NCBI RefSeq assembly: GCF_037893185.1
Contig: NZ_CP140772.1
Location: forward strand, 6,386,001-6,450,000
From: Chitinophaga sp. 180180018-3
GTDB taxonomy: Bacteria > Bacteroidota > Bacteroidia > Chitinophagales > Chitinophagaceae
Direction: 5' to 3'
DNA: 64,000 nt
Part shown: positions 36,785 through 44,047 of the stretch, piece after piece
Numbering within the stretch: position 1 is the first letter of the stretch
How the letters are laid out: every line of letters starts with the position of its first letter
The notes under the pieces: model-generated
What the model saw: the letters and a program-made list of their open reading frames with translations, nothing else
What the model was told of the DNA's origin: nothing
The model's database searches: none
Position numbers and translations under genes: made by a program

Positions 36785-37132
36785 TTATTGTGCTTTACTG
36801 TCCACTACGATCGTTACGTGGTTACTTCTCTTACGGACACGGTAACCTCTACCCTGCGGAGCCGGACGCATTCTTTTCAGGGTGCGGCCACCATCTACGA
36901 AGATAGTTTTAACGATCAGGTTAGCATCTTCTACCCTGGCACCTTCGTTCTTCACTTTCCAGTTTGCGATAGCGGATACCAGCAGTTTTTCTAAAGGTAC
37001 GCTAGGGTGCTTCGGATGGAATTTCAAAATATTCAAAGCCTTTTCTACATCCAGACCACGGATTAAGTCTGCCAGCAAACGCATTTTGCGGGGAGATGTA
37101 GGATTATTATTCAGCTTAGCTACTGCTTCCAT
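36785..37132 (-). CDS. rplV: 50S ribosomal protein L22
   Basis: The 115-residue L22, which lines the exit tunnel. [36 protein letters not shown] and [25 protein letters not shown] (tunnel hairpin region) are conserved. Between rpsS and rpsC. Confidence 0.98.
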   Translation of the reverse strand: MEAVAKLNNNPTSPRKMRLLADLIRGLDVEKALNILKFHPKHPSVPLEKLLVSAIANWKVKNEGARVEDANLIVKTIFVDGGRTLKRMRPAPQGRGYRVRKRSNHVTIVVDSKAQ

Positions 37133-37222
37133 TGTTATTAATTTCTTTTATTATTTAGTGTCTGAGTCTGATGCCTGAACCGGTTTGAAACCAATTTCAA
37201 ACCTCAAACCTCAGACTATAAT

Positions 37223-37489
37223 TTACATTTTCTTGTTAACGTGTCCTCTGAAGTTACGTGTTGGTGCAAATTCGCCCAGTTTGTGGCCTACCATAAATTC
37301 TGTTACATAAACAGGAATGAATTTGTTGCCATTGTGAACTGCGAAAGTGTGACCTACGAAATCAGGAGTGATAGTAGAACGACGGCTCCAGGTTTTGATA
37401 ACTGTACGCTTGGTGCCGGCATTCATTTTTTCAACTTTAGTCTCTAATTTCTGGTCTACGTAAGGACCTTTTTTTATGGAACGAGCCAT
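37223..37489 (-). CDS. rpsS: 30S ribosomal protein S19
   Basis: The 88-residue S19. [22 protein letters not shown] opens it and IVPEFVGHTIAVHNGK-like sequence ([39 protein letters not shown]) follows. A hairpin (37519-37544) lies between rplB and rpsS. Confidence 0.98.
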   Translation of the reverse strand: MARSIKKGPYVDQKLETKVEKMNAGTKRTVIKTWSRRSTITPDFVGHTFAVHNGNKFIPVYVTEFMVGHKLGEFAPTRNFRGHVNKKM

Positions 37490-37557
37490 GTCTTACTTAT
37501 TTATGATTTTTCAAATCCGGGCTCTGATATTGCTACCGGAGCCCTGATTCAGAAATA

Positions 37558-38391
37558 TTATAATTTTTTACCGTTTTTCCTGCTGATGATCAGTTTATCA
37601 GAACTCTTATGCGGTTTTCTGGTTTTCAGACCCTTAGCATATTTACCAGTTCTTGATCTTGGATGGCCGCCTGAAGATTTACCTTCACCACCACCCATTG
37701 GGTGATCTACAGGGTTCATAGCCACACCACGGTTGCGGGGGCGGATACCTCTCCAACGGTTAGCACCTGCTTTACCGATAGACTGCAGGGCGTGGTCGGA
37801 GTTGGAAACTGTACCTACGGTAGCTTTACAGGTATTCAATACTTTACGCAATTCGCCGGAAGGCATTTTCAGTACTGCGTATTTTTCTTCCTTGTTGGAC
37901 AGCTGAGCGTAAGCGCCGGCGCTTCTTGCGATAGCACCGCCTTTACCAGGCTGCAGTTCGATATTGTGAACCACAGTACCCAGCGGCATATTTTTCAGCG
38001 GTAAAGCGTTACCTACTTCCGGAGCTACATCGGCGCCGCTGATAACGGTACCACCAACCTGTAAGCCCTGGGGAGCGATGATGTAACGTTTTTCACCATC
38101 TGCGTAAGAAACCAGTGCGATGAAAGCACTACGGTTCGGATCGTATTCGATGGTTTTAACAGTAGCAGGAATATTTTCCTTATCGCGTTTGAAATCGATG
38201 ACGCGGTATTGTTTCTTGTGACCGCCACCGATATAGCGCATAGACATTCTACCCTGCGCATTCCTACCGCCAGATCTTTTTGCTGGTTCGAGCAGGCTTT
38301 TTTCGGGGGTATCAGCTGTCAGCTCAGCGTAAGCGTTGCCTATTTTCCAGCGGGTACCAGCCGTCATTGGTTTGAACTTCTTCAGTGCCAT
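37558..38391 (-). CDS. rplB: 50S ribosomal protein L2
   Basis: The 277-residue L2 is near the peptidyl transferase centre. [47 protein letters not shown] is the OB domain, and [26 protein letters not shown] carries the essential histidine motif. It follows rplW. Confidence 0.98.
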   Translation of the reverse strand: MALKKFKPMTAGTRWKIGNAYAELTADTPEKSLLEPAKRSGGRNAQGRMSMRYIGGGHKKQYRVIDFKRDKENIPATVKTIEYDPNRSAFIALVSYADGEKRYIIAPQGLQVGGTVISGADVAPEVGNALPLKNMPLGTVVHNIELQPGKGGAIARSAGAYAQLSNKEEKYAVLKMPSGELRKVLNTCKATVGTVSNSDHALQSIGKAGANRWRGIRPRNRGVAMNPVDHPMGGGEGKSSGGHPRSRTGKYAKGLKTRKPHKSSDKLIISRKNGKKL

Positions 38392-38450
38392 TACTTCCTA
38401 AAAAGTTAAATGTTATTAAAATATAAATCGTGATCTGTATATACATCCAT

Positions 38451-38473
38451 CTTCCGGCTGTTCAGGCCGGAAA
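38451..38473 (-). repeat. Intercistronic hairpin between rplW and rplB
   Basis: TTCCGGC pairs with GCCGGAA around TGTTCAG. No T-run. Confidence 0.45.
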
Positions 38474-38477
38474 GGCA

Positions 38478-38777
38478 CTACATGTTAGCATACAGATCTA
38501 TAGTTTCACCTGCCGCGATGGTAACGATCGCCTTTTTGTAAGACGGTTTTTTACCTGAGATGAAACCGGCTTTAGTAAAGCGGAATTTAGCTTTACCAGG
38601 CATTACAGCAGTATTCACTTCTGCAACGGATACACCGTAGAATTCTTCCACTGCCTTTTTGATCTCCAGTTTGTTGGCTTTCTTGTCAACGATGAAGTAG
38701 TAGCGGTTGAATTTATCGGTTGCTTTATTCACCTTCTCAGAGATCACCGGTTTGATTAAAACGTCTGAAAGTTTCAT
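38478..38777 (-). CDS. rplW: 50S ribosomal protein L23
   Basis: The 99-residue L23 docks trigger factor and SRP at the exit tunnel. VLIKPVISEKVNKATDKFNRYYFIVDKKANKLEIKKAVEEFYGV is the family core. Follows rplD. Confidence 0.97.
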   Translation of the reverse strand: MKLSDVLIKPVISEKVNKATDKFNRYYFIVDKKANKLEIKKAVEEFYGVSVAEVNTAVMPGKAKFRFTKAGFISGKKPSYKKAIVTIAAGETIDLYANM

Positions 38778-38843
38778 CTTTTTATAGCATTTAGCTGTCG
38801 GCTATAAGCTGTCAGCTGCGTTATTTAATTGATTTTGAACATC

Positions 38844-39482
38844 CTACGCTTCTGCAGGCTCTTCAACGAAGATCTTTGCAGCGCTTTCAGTAAACACGAT
38901 GTAGTTGCTGTTCATGATGTCATAAGTATTGATATCGCTCAGAACGGCACCATCAACAGTTGGGATGTTTCTTAAAGACAGATAAACATTGTCGATGTAT
39001 TCAGGCGTGATGAACATAGTCTTTCTTCCTTCTACATTAATGTTCAGGTTCTTCAGTAAACCAACAAATTGTTTGGTTTTAGGCGCTTCGAGTTGCAGAT
39101 CTTCAACGATGATGATGCTGTTTTCCTTAGCTTTAATAGACAAAGCGGAGATCTTAGCGAGATCTTTCACTTTTCTGTTCAGTTTAATGCCCCAACCATG
39201 AGGTTTAGGTCCGAAGATGGTACCACCACCTTTATAGAGCGGGTTACGGATGTTACCTTTACGGGCACCACCAGTACCTTTTTGTTTGTGCAGTTTGCGG
39301 GAAGCACCTTTTACTTCAGCTCTGGTTTTTACCTTGTGGGTACCCTGACGCTGAGCGGCGAGGTATTGCTTAACAGCCAGGTAGATTACGTGGTTGTTAG
39401 GCTCTACACCAAAGATCTCTTCAGGGAGCTCGATGGATCTTCCGGTTTTCTTACCTTCTTTATTTAAAATATCTACTTGCAT
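38844..39482 (-). CDS. rplD: 50S ribosomal protein L4
   Basis: The 212-residue L4 extends a loop into the exit tunnel and controls the S10 operon in E. coli. QGTHKVKTRAEVKGASRKLHKQKGTGGARKGNIRNPLYKGGGTIFGPKPH is the tunnel loop signature. Its ATG lies one base from the rplC stop, so the two are translationally coupled. Confidence 0.98.
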   Translation of the reverse strand: MQVDILNKEGKKTGRSIELPEEIFGVEPNNHVIYLAVKQYLAAQRQGTHKVKTRAEVKGASRKLHKQKGTGGARKGNIRNPLYKGGGTIFGPKPHGWGIKLNRKVKDLAKISALSIKAKENSIIIVEDLQLEAPKTKQFVGLLKNLNINVEGRKTMFITPEYIDNVYLSLRNIPTVDGAVLSDINTYDIMNSNYIVFTESAAKIFVEEPAEA

Positions 39483-39483
39483 G

Positions 39484-40101
39484 TTACTTCTGGATTAAAA
39501 CGATTGAACCATTGTGGCCGGGAACGGAACCACTTACCAGGATATAATTCTTTTCAGGGAATATTTTCAGGATCTTCAGACCTTTCACTTTCACTCTTTC
39601 GTTACCTGTCTGGCCGGCCATACGCATACCCTTGAAAACGCGAGAAGGATAAGATGATCCACCAACAGAACCAGGAGCCCTGCTTCTATCGTGCTGACCG
39701 TGGGTAGCTTCACCCACACCACCGAATCCATGGCGTTTAACAACACCCTGGAAGCCTTTACCTTTGGAAGTGCCTACAACGTCAATTGTTTCGCCTTCTG
39801 CGAAGATGTCGCAGGTGATAGATTCACCGAGGGCTTTCTGTACATCCGGGTTACGGAATTCTTTTACAAAACGTTTGGGAGAGGTGCTTGCTTTCGCGAA
39901 GTGATTACTTTCTGCTTTTGTAGTGTGTTTTTCTTTCTTTTCACCGAAAGAAACCTGAATAGCGTTGTAACCATCTGATTCCAGGGATTTTACCTGTGTT
40001 ACAACGTTGGGACCAGCTTCGATAATGGTGCAGGCAGTCTGCTTACCATTAGCTTCGAAGATACTGGTCATACCAATCTTTTTGCCAATAATACCTTTCA
40101 T
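39484..40101 (-). CDS. rplC: 50S ribosomal protein L3
   Basis: The 205-residue L3 reaches the peptidyl transferase centre. [31 protein letters not shown] opens it, and [45 protein letters not shown] is the conserved W-finger region. It follows rpsJ by about 190 nt of hairpin-rich spacer. Confidence 0.98.
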   Translation of the reverse strand: MKGIIGKKIGMTSIFEANGKQTACTIIEAGPNVVTQVKSLESDGYNAIQVSFGEKKEKHTTKAESNHFAKASTSPKRFVKEFRNPDVQKALGESITCDIFAEGETIDVVGTSKGKGFQGVVKRHGFGGVGEATHGQHDRSRAPGSVGGSSYPSRVFKGMRMAGQTGNERVKVKGLKILKIFPEKNYILVSGSVPGHNGSIVLIQK

Positions 40102-40123
40102 TTTTATATGATTTTACCCAGCG

Positions 40124-40186
40124 CCTGGGGGATTTCCAGCTATCCCCAGGATGGGCGGTTAAATACATTTATTGGGCGGCCGCCCA
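40124..40186 (-). repeat. Hairpin-rich spacer between rpsJ and rplC
   Basis: CCTGGGGGAT pairs with ATCCCCAGG (40124-40150), and TGGGCGGCCGCCCA (40173-40186) is a perfect palindrome. In other phyla S10-operon leader control by L4 lies before rpsJ, not here; any role is inference. Confidence 0.45.
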
Positions 40187-40293
40187 GAAGGCGCGACCTA
40201 TATTTGTTTGTTAAAATTGTTATCTTACTGAAAATCAGTAAGATAACCATAAATCAATTAAAGGCCGGCCTTTTGCCCGCCTTGCTGTTGTCC

Positions 40294-40599
40294 TTATGCT
40301 TTAATTTCAACTTCAACTCCGGAAGGTAAATCGAGCTTGCTCAGCGCGTCTACAGTTCTGGAAGAAGAGGTATAAATATCCAGTAAACGTTTGTGGGTAC
40401 ACAGTTGGAACTGCTCGCGCGCTTTCTTGTTAACGTGCGGAGAACGTAATACTGTAAATATTTTCTTCTCTGTAGGTAAAGGAATTGGACCTGTTACCAC
40501 GGCACCCGTGTTACGTACGGTTTTAACGATCTTCTCAGCAGACTTGTCTACCAGGTTATGATCGTAGGACTTCAGCTTGATTCTTATTCTCTGAGACAT
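40294..40599 (-). CDS. rpsJ: 30S ribosomal protein S10
   Basis: The 101-residue S10 (NusE) belongs to the 30S head and also to transcription antitermination complexes. [64 protein letters not shown] is conserved along its length. The ATG at 40599 is chosen; the frame stays open 27 codons further, but that stretch contains the promoter. It heads the S10-spc-alpha cluster. Confidence 0.98.
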   Translation of the reverse strand: MSQRIRIKLKSYDHNLVDKSAEKIVKTVRNTGAVVTGPIPLPTEKKIFTVLRSPHVNKKAREQFQLCTHKRLLDIYTSSSRTVDALSKLDLPSGVEVEIKA

Positions 40600-40649
40600 A
40601 TGCAATGAACTACTTCTAATAAGTTTTTTCCCAATACAATTTGGGAGGG

Positions 40650-40680
40650 CAAAGGTAACCCGGTTTTTTCTATTTGGCAA
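40650..40680 (-). promoter_or_regulatory. Promoter of the S10 cluster
   Basis: TTG at 40678-40680, 20 nt, then TACCTTTG at 40650-40657, followed by CCCTCCCAAATTG. The box plus start region is almost identical to the fusA promoter and close to that of rpsL. A short hairpin CCCAA/TTGGG lies at the expected 5' end of the RNA. Confidence 0.75.
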
Positions 40681-41002
40681 ATAATTCTCAGGAAAAATAT
40701 AAAGATACCGGGCTATTGGGTGGTGCCGGTAACGCAGGAAGAAGATTAGAGGCTTGTCAGCAGGGCAATAAGGCTTCAGAAATCATTCATTGTGTGTACG
40801 TTAAGCCTTATGGTAACTTCACATGCTCGTTTTGACAAATATAGGAAAACAAATGTCAAAACCAAAAAAAGGAGAATTATCTGATAATTTTTTTTGAAGA
40901 TCCGGGTAAAAATCAGTCGGTACCAGGTTATTTGTGGCACAGCAGAGGTTGCCATACTGTTGGCGGATGTTTATATAAAAGAAAGTAAGGTCTGGCGGGT
41001 TC
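40681..41002. other. Gap upstream of the S10 promoter, no gene seen
   Basis: About 320 nt with no credible ORF and no micropeptide leader motif. It separates the S10 promoter from the terminator of micropeptide unit 1. Confidence 0.5.
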
Positions 41003-41039
41003 AAAAAAAGGGTTGCTCCTGCTTACCTGGAGCAACCCC
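41003..41039 (-). terminator. Terminator of micropeptide unit 1
   Basis: GGGTTGCTCC pairs with GGAGCAACCC over a 9-nt loop and is followed by seven T on the minus strand. The same hairpin recurs in unit 2. Confidence 0.85.
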
Positions 41040-41093
41040 CTGGAGAATGATTAAAGTGGTTTGAGAGTACACCGTTGGTTAATCTACCATCGA

Positions 41094-41180
41094 TTAAAGC
41101 GGTAAACCACCGCCTAAGCCACCTAATAATGATTTTACTAATCCTAAGATCAGGGCCAGCAGTTGAGATACTAAATCCAT
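41094..41180 (-). CDS. Micropeptide 1 (28 aa, hydrophobic)
   Basis: A 28-codon ORF, far below usual size limits. The peptide begins MDLVSQLLALILGLVKS, continues LLGGLGGG and ends LPL. It is almost entirely Leu, Ile, Val, Gly and Ala with one Lys and one Asp, so it should be an amphipathic or membrane helix with a Gly-rich tail. Support for coding: micropeptides 2 and 3 keep the QLLxxIxGLxKSLLGG core with many synonymous changes, and the leader, promoter and terminator are conserved. No Shine-Dalgarno is seen, as usual here. Function unknown. Confidence 0.75.
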   Translation of the reverse strand: MDLVSQLLALILGLVKSLLGGLGGGLPL

Positions 41181-41219
41181 TGGAAAAGGTTTTATAAGAT
41201 ATTGCCTACTCTATTATCT

Positions 41220-41236
41220 GGTTTTCAGCGATTCCC
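41220..41236 (-). promoter_or_regulatory. Leader motif of unit 1
   Basis: GGGAATCGCTGAAAACC on the minus strand, about 40 nt before the ATG; followed by AGAGTAGGCA. The motif recurs before all five micropeptide genes. Confidence 0.65.
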
Positions 41237-41259
41237 AGTTGTTATTCGATTAACGGTCT

Positions 41260-41309
41260 CTAAATTAACAGCTTCCATTCAATAGGCAGGTGTTCATTTC
41301 TATTCATTT
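41260..41309 (-). promoter_or_regulatory. Promoter and direct-repeat operator of unit 1
   Basis: AATGAA-type direct repeats (41292-41309) lie exactly 24 nt upstream of TAATTTAG (41260-41267), a variant of the TAnnTTTG box. Units 2 and 3 have the same arrangement with the same spacing. Typical of an activator site replacing the -33 box. Confidence 0.6.
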
Positions 41310-41697
41310 TAAAATAGAATTCTTATTCTGTTCAATCAGCTCCCATATTGGGTTTCGCGATGGATCATATAATAAAAAGGGGTTATTTTTCACAAATATC
41401 CTCTTCAACAGGAAATACCAAAGAAGAGATACAGCTTGTTAGATATCCTACTCATCAGCAGTTATCCGGGAAAGAAACCTGTGGGTTAATTTCAGGTTGT
41501 TGTTTCATTAACTGCACCTGCATGCAACGTCCGGGATATGTTGAGTGCCTGTCAGAGATACTATGTCGAATGCAATTGGACAAAACCGGCCGATTTCATG
41601 ATTGCCGGGAGCGGCGACCAGCTTTTCAGGCATCCTGAACCATAGAATGCCAACCAGCCACCACAACGCGAAGCCTTTGATCGCGGCAGCACTCCTA
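41310..41697. other. Spacer between micropeptide units 1 and 2
   Basis: About 390 nt without a convincing gene. A 96-codon plus-strand frame (41348-41638) and a 74-codon minus frame exist, but neither shows a signal, domain or neighbour context and both have odd, Cys-rich composition. Confidence 0.45.
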
Positions 41698-41740
41698 AAA
41701 GAAAAAGGGTTGCTCCCGCTTACCTGGAGCAACCCTTTTT
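41698..41740. terminator. Terminator of micropeptide unit 2
   Basis: The same GGGTTGCTCC/GGAGCAACCC hairpin as in unit 1, flanked by A- and T-runs on both sides, so it could work in both directions. Confidence 0.85.
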
Positions 41741-41790
41741 AATAACTCAATTTGGTTTGAGAAGTACACCGTTGGTCAGTCGACCATCGA

Positions 41791-41871
41791 TTAAAGCGGT
41801 AAGCCAGTACCACCCAATAATGATTTTACTAATCCTAAGATCAGTGTCAGCAGTTGATTAATTAATGCCAT
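41791..41871 (-). CDS. Micropeptide 2 (26 aa, hydrophobic)
   Basis: A 26-codon ORF. The peptide starts MALINQLLTLILGLVKS, then LLGGTGLPL. It shares the QLLxLILGLVKSLLGG block and the LPL end with micropeptide 1. The 3' untranslated region (GTACACCGTTGG, ACCATCGATTAAAGC) and terminator are also shared, so units 1 and 2 are a recent tandem duplication. Differences fall partly at third codon positions (for example TTA to TTG, GGC to GGT), consistent with selection on the peptide. Confidence 0.75.
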   Translation of the reverse strand: MALINQLLTLILGLVKSLLGGTGLPL

Positions 41872-41910
41872 GGGAAAGGTTTTTATAAGATACTGCCTAC
41901 TCTATTGTCT

Positions 41911-41927
41911 GGTTTTCGGCAATTCCC
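41911..41927 (-). promoter_or_regulatory. Leader motif of unit 2
   Basis: GGGAATTGCCGAAAACC, followed by AGAGTAGGCA closer to the gene. Confidence 0.65.
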
Positions 41928-41950
41928 AGTTGTTATTCAGTTAACAGTAT

Positions 41951-41998
41951 CTAAATTAATGGCTCTTGGTCAATAAGCAGTCGTTCATTTTATTCATT
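41951..41998 (-). promoter_or_regulatory. Promoter and direct-repeat operator of unit 2
   Basis: AATGAATAAAATGAAC (41983-41998) lies 24 nt upstream of TAATTTAG (41951-41958). Confidence 0.6.
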
Positions 41999-42063
41999 CC
42001 AAAGGAACATTCATGTTTTGTTCATTTGGCTACCACAAAGCATTTCAGGGCATATTACATGAT

Positions 42064-42100
42064 AAAAAAGAGGTTGTTCTTTTCATGAACAACCTCTTCA
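42064..42100 (-). terminator. Terminator of micropeptide unit 3
   Basis: AAGAGGTTGTTC pairs with GAACAACCTCTT (7-nt loop) and is followed by a T-run on the minus strand. The sequence resembles the fusA terminator stem rather than those of units 1 and 2. Confidence 0.85.
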
Positions 42101-42163
42101 ATAAAGTGTGTAAGGGTAAATAGTAACCTGACAGGAATACTCCCTTACTGCAGGAGCTCCTGA

Positions 42164-42232
42164 TTACAGGCCACCCAGTAATGACTTCAGCAGGCCGATG
42201 ATAGTTGCCAGCAGTTGATTCAGTAAATTCAT
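42164..42232 (-). CDS. Micropeptide 3 (22 aa, hydrophobic)
   Basis: A 22-codon ORF starting MNLLNQLLATIIGLLKS and ending LLGGL. The core aligns with micropeptides 1 and 2 (QLLxxIxGLxKSLLGG), but codon usage has shifted from TTA to CTG at many leucines, so the peptide is more conserved than the DNA. It lacks the Gly/LPL tail. Confidence 0.75.
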   Translation of the reverse strand: MNLLNQLLATIIGLLKSLLGGL

Positions 42233-42273
42233 AAGATAATGTTTACTACAGGTTACACCTACTCTTTTGATTT

Positions 42274-42289
42274 GGTTTTCGGCAATCCC
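42274..42289 (-). promoter_or_regulatory. Leader motif of unit 3
   Basis: GGGATTGCCGAAAACC, about 40 nt before the ATG; AGAGTAGG follows. Confidence 0.65.
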
Positions 42290-42313
42290 ATTACTTAGCG
42301 CATAAGCATGGAC

Positions 42314-42361
42314 CGAAATTACAGGCTATTCTTCTAAAATCCTTCGTTCATTTTGTTCAGT
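42314..42361 (-). promoter_or_regulatory. Promoter and direct-repeat operator of unit 3
   Basis: CTGAACAAAATGAAC (42346-42361 region) lies 24 nt upstream of TAATTTCG (42314-42321). Confidence 0.6.
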
Positions 42362-42768
42362 TCGGCATCCTAATATAATATATCGTTCAATCTACCACTG
42401 TGCTACGTAATAACATTAATCATATATACCAGGGAAAAGAATATGTTGAATATATAATATACCACCACGAGATTTATCACCTACAGGAGATCTTATCACG
42501 AAAGCGATTTATCATAGAGCAAAAGAACAGGCATTAATACGACCAGGGTTCACATGATGGGCAGGCATTATTTGAGCATGCTTAAAAGAATAGCTGTACC
42601 CTGTGCAATAAGACTCTTTTCCTGCTGAAAATTTGCCTAAGTATAGAAGTTGAGTGCATACCTGCTACGGCAACAATTCTCTAAATATTCAATACGCTTC
42701 TGTAAAAATGCTGTCTATCAAATTTGCCAGCGTAAACGTTCTGTAGCGCCATTATAGCTTATACATAT
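42362..42768. other. Spacer between micropeptide units 3 and 4, no gene seen
   Basis: About 400 AT-rich nt with TA-rich runs (AATATGTTGAATATATAATAT). No credible ORF and no leader motif. It could hold a decayed unit, but I see no remnant. Confidence 0.45.
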
Positions 42769-42808
42769 TGAAGCGGGGTATGTCAACGATGCGACATACC
42801 CCGCTTTA
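42769..42808. terminator. Hairpin downstream of micropeptide 4
   Basis: AAGCGGGGTATGTC pairs perfectly with GACATACCCCGCTT. The flanking T-run is weak on both strands. Confidence 0.55.
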
Positions 42809-42945
42809 AAAGATAAGTTTGTTTTCAAGGGATGATGACAGCTACCAATTATCGACGTATTACGTCGGCAGGCGGGCATCATTACCCTGATTGCGGCTCA
42901 GCTCCTTTCAGCCGGCGTTCCTGATGCTATAGTCAGGCTATACAA

Positions 42946-43020
42946 TCATATACCACTGAGAGCATTTTGTAGGATACCCAGCAGCCCATAAAGGAAAGTA
43001 CCTAAAGAATCAAGGAGCAT
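42946..43020 (-). CDS. Micropeptide 4 (24 aa, hydrophobic)
   Basis: A 24-codon ORF starting MLLDSLGTFLYGLLGILQN and ending ALSGI. It has the size and composition of the others (Leu/Gly/Ile-rich, one acidic residue) and the same leader motif at 43060-43075, but not the QLL..KSLLGG core. No direct-repeat operator lies directly upstream; it may be co-transcribed from the micropeptide 5 promoter. Confidence 0.6.
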   Translation of the reverse strand: MLLDSLGTFLYGLLGILQNALSGI

Positions 43021-43059
43021 AAACCTGCCTTTTTGTTTTTCATGCCTACTCTGTTACAT

Positions 43060-43075
43060 GGTTTTCGGCAATCCC
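43060..43075 (-). promoter_or_regulatory. Leader motif of unit 4
   Basis: GGGATTGCCGAAAACC then AGAGTAGGCA, identical to unit 3 over the first block. It lies in the 86-nt gap between micropeptides 5 and 4, so it can be part of one RNA rather than a promoter. Confidence 0.6.
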
Positions 43076-43106
43076 ATTAGAAAATACCCTTGAATAACGC
43101 GGGTAA

Positions 43107-43172
43107 TTACAGGGCTGCGCCTAAAACGATGTTCACGAACTTTAAGATTGCAGCGAGGATGGTAGTAGCCAT
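43107..43172 (-). CDS. Micropeptide 5 (21 aa, hydrophobic)
   Basis: A 21-codon ORF starting MATTILAAILKFVNIVLGA and ending AL. One Lys, no acidic residue, otherwise Ala/Ile/Leu/Val; net positive, resembling phenol-soluble-modulin or leaderless bacteriocin peptides in size and pattern. The leader (GGGAATTGCTGAAGACC) and operator are diverged forms of the other units. Probably first in a two-cistron unit with micropeptide 4. Confidence 0.6.
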   Translation of the reverse strand: MATTILAAILKFVNIVLGAAL

Positions 43173-43210
43173 AAATGATTTTTTTAGGATACAGTGCTTA
43201 CTATTTTCAG

Positions 43211-43227
43211 GGTCTTCAGCAATTCCC
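43211..43227 (-). promoter_or_regulatory. Leader motif of unit 5
   Basis: GGGAATTGCTGAAGACC, with two changes from the consensus; AATAGTAAGCA follows where others have AGAGTAGGCA. Confidence 0.55.
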
Positions 43228-43254
43228 TATGCCCGCTCCCTTGCGGACATATTG

Positions 43255-43327
43255 CTAAAATAGTGGGTTTAGGCCAAAAGAGCCTGTTCAGTTAGTTCAT
43301 TGCCCGAGGCTGTATTCATTTTATTCA
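43255..43327 (-). promoter_or_regulatory. Promoter and two direct-repeat operators of unit 5
   Basis: TATTTTAG (43255-43262) is preceded at 23 nt by AATGAACTAACTGAAC (43286-43300 region) and further by CTGAATAAAATGAATA (43312-43327). This unit carries two repeat pairs. Confidence 0.5.
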
Positions 43328-43342
43328 GAGAAGCTTTTTTGC

Positions 43343-43440
43343 CCATAGCTGCCAGCTTTTAGCCTTTAGCAAAATGCAGCGAAGACTAACATTTCATCTG
43401 TGTTAATCTTCGCTGCATTTTTGCTAAAAGCCAGTAGTTG
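43343..43440. repeat. Long palindrome downstream of the barrel gene (TAGC family)
   Basis: AGCAAAATGCAGCGAAGA pairs with TCTTCGCTGCATTTTTGCT; AACA/TGTT pairs further in. Outer arms are AGCTTTTAGCCTTTAGC and GCTAAAAGCC. It follows the stop of the minus-strand barrel gene and probably ends its transcript. Confidence 0.75.
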
Positions 43441-43447
43441 TTTCTTA

Positions 43448-44047
43448 TTATTTCCCTCTTTCTTCCTTATAGATCTGCTTGGCTTTCGCAGAAGGCAGGA
43501 AGATCTGGAAACCAATACCCAAATTCAGTCTATTGGAAGTAGCTGCGCTACCAAAGCCAACAGTAAGGTCGTATTTCAGTAAGCCTTCCAAACCAATATT
43601 AGGAGTGATAAAATAGGAAATACCAGGACCAACGCCTATATCCCAACCATTTGTAGATGGTCCATTTGCCTGATTACGGCCAGCAAATCCTGTTGATCCT
43701 TCCAGAAAAAACCGAACTCTTTTCGAAAACTCCAGTTTTCTGACATTTTTATCTTCAACATAATAACGAGCCAGGGCACCTACGCCGTAGTTAACATCGG
43801 TACCTCCACCATTTGGGTGTGTGAGTACTCCCAGGTTCACGTATCCCCCCAATGCAAGACCATCCTTAATAAACCATGCTGCCTTTGGAGTAAGATCAAA
43901 GCTGAATTGGGTGCCATCCTGAAAATTCAACCCCAGATTTGCCAGGTTACCGCCAACCATAATGTTTCCTTTCTGGATCTGGGCGTTAACTGCAGTACCA
44001 CACAATAGCGCCGCTACGGCAAGGGTTAATAGACGAAATCTTTTCAT
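43448..44047 (-). CDS. Small outer-membrane beta-barrel protein
   Basis: A 199-residue protein with a signal peptide (KRFRLLTLAVAALLCGTAVNAQ). The mature part has alternating strands typical of small OmpA/OmpW-like barrels: GNIMVGGNLANLGLNFQ, FSFDLTPKAAWFIKDGLALGGYVNLG, LARYYVEDKNV, RVRFFLEGSTGFAG and GISYFITPNIGLEGLLKYDLTVGFG. The C-terminus LNLGIGFQIFLPSAKAKQIYKEERGK adds a short charged tail. Function unknown. It lies upstream (on the same strand) of the micropeptide array but is separated by a palindrome. Confidence 0.75.
   Translation of the reverse strand: MKRFRLLTLAVAALLCGTAVNAQIQKGNIMVGGNLANLGLNFQDGTQFSFDLTPKAAWFIKDGLALGGYVNLGVLTHPNGGGTDVNYGVGALARYYVEDKNVRKLEFSKRVRFFLEGSTGFAGRNQANGPSTNGWDIGVGPGISYFITPNIGLEGLLKYDLTVGFGSAATSNRLNLGIGFQIFLPSAKAKQIYKEERGK

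Noticed and set aside
23707..40599. Large number of plus-strand frames of 60-200 codons across the ribosomal cluster
   Set aside because: All are antisense to conserved ribosomal genes and lack independent support.
40600..40680. N-terminal extension of rpsJ by 27 codons
   Set aside because: The extension covers a well-formed promoter (TTG, 20 nt, TACCTTTG), and S10 homologues start at [12 protein letters not shown].
41348..41638. 96-codon plus-strand frame in the micropeptide region
   Set aside because: No start context, signal or domain; Cys-rich random composition; it lies between operator 1 and terminator 2.
41003..43440. CRISPR array or phage remnant as an explanation of the repeated blocks
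   Set aside because: The repeats are spaced irregularly, contain short conserved ORFs and terminators, and show no spacer-repeat periodicity or cas, integrase or structural genes.
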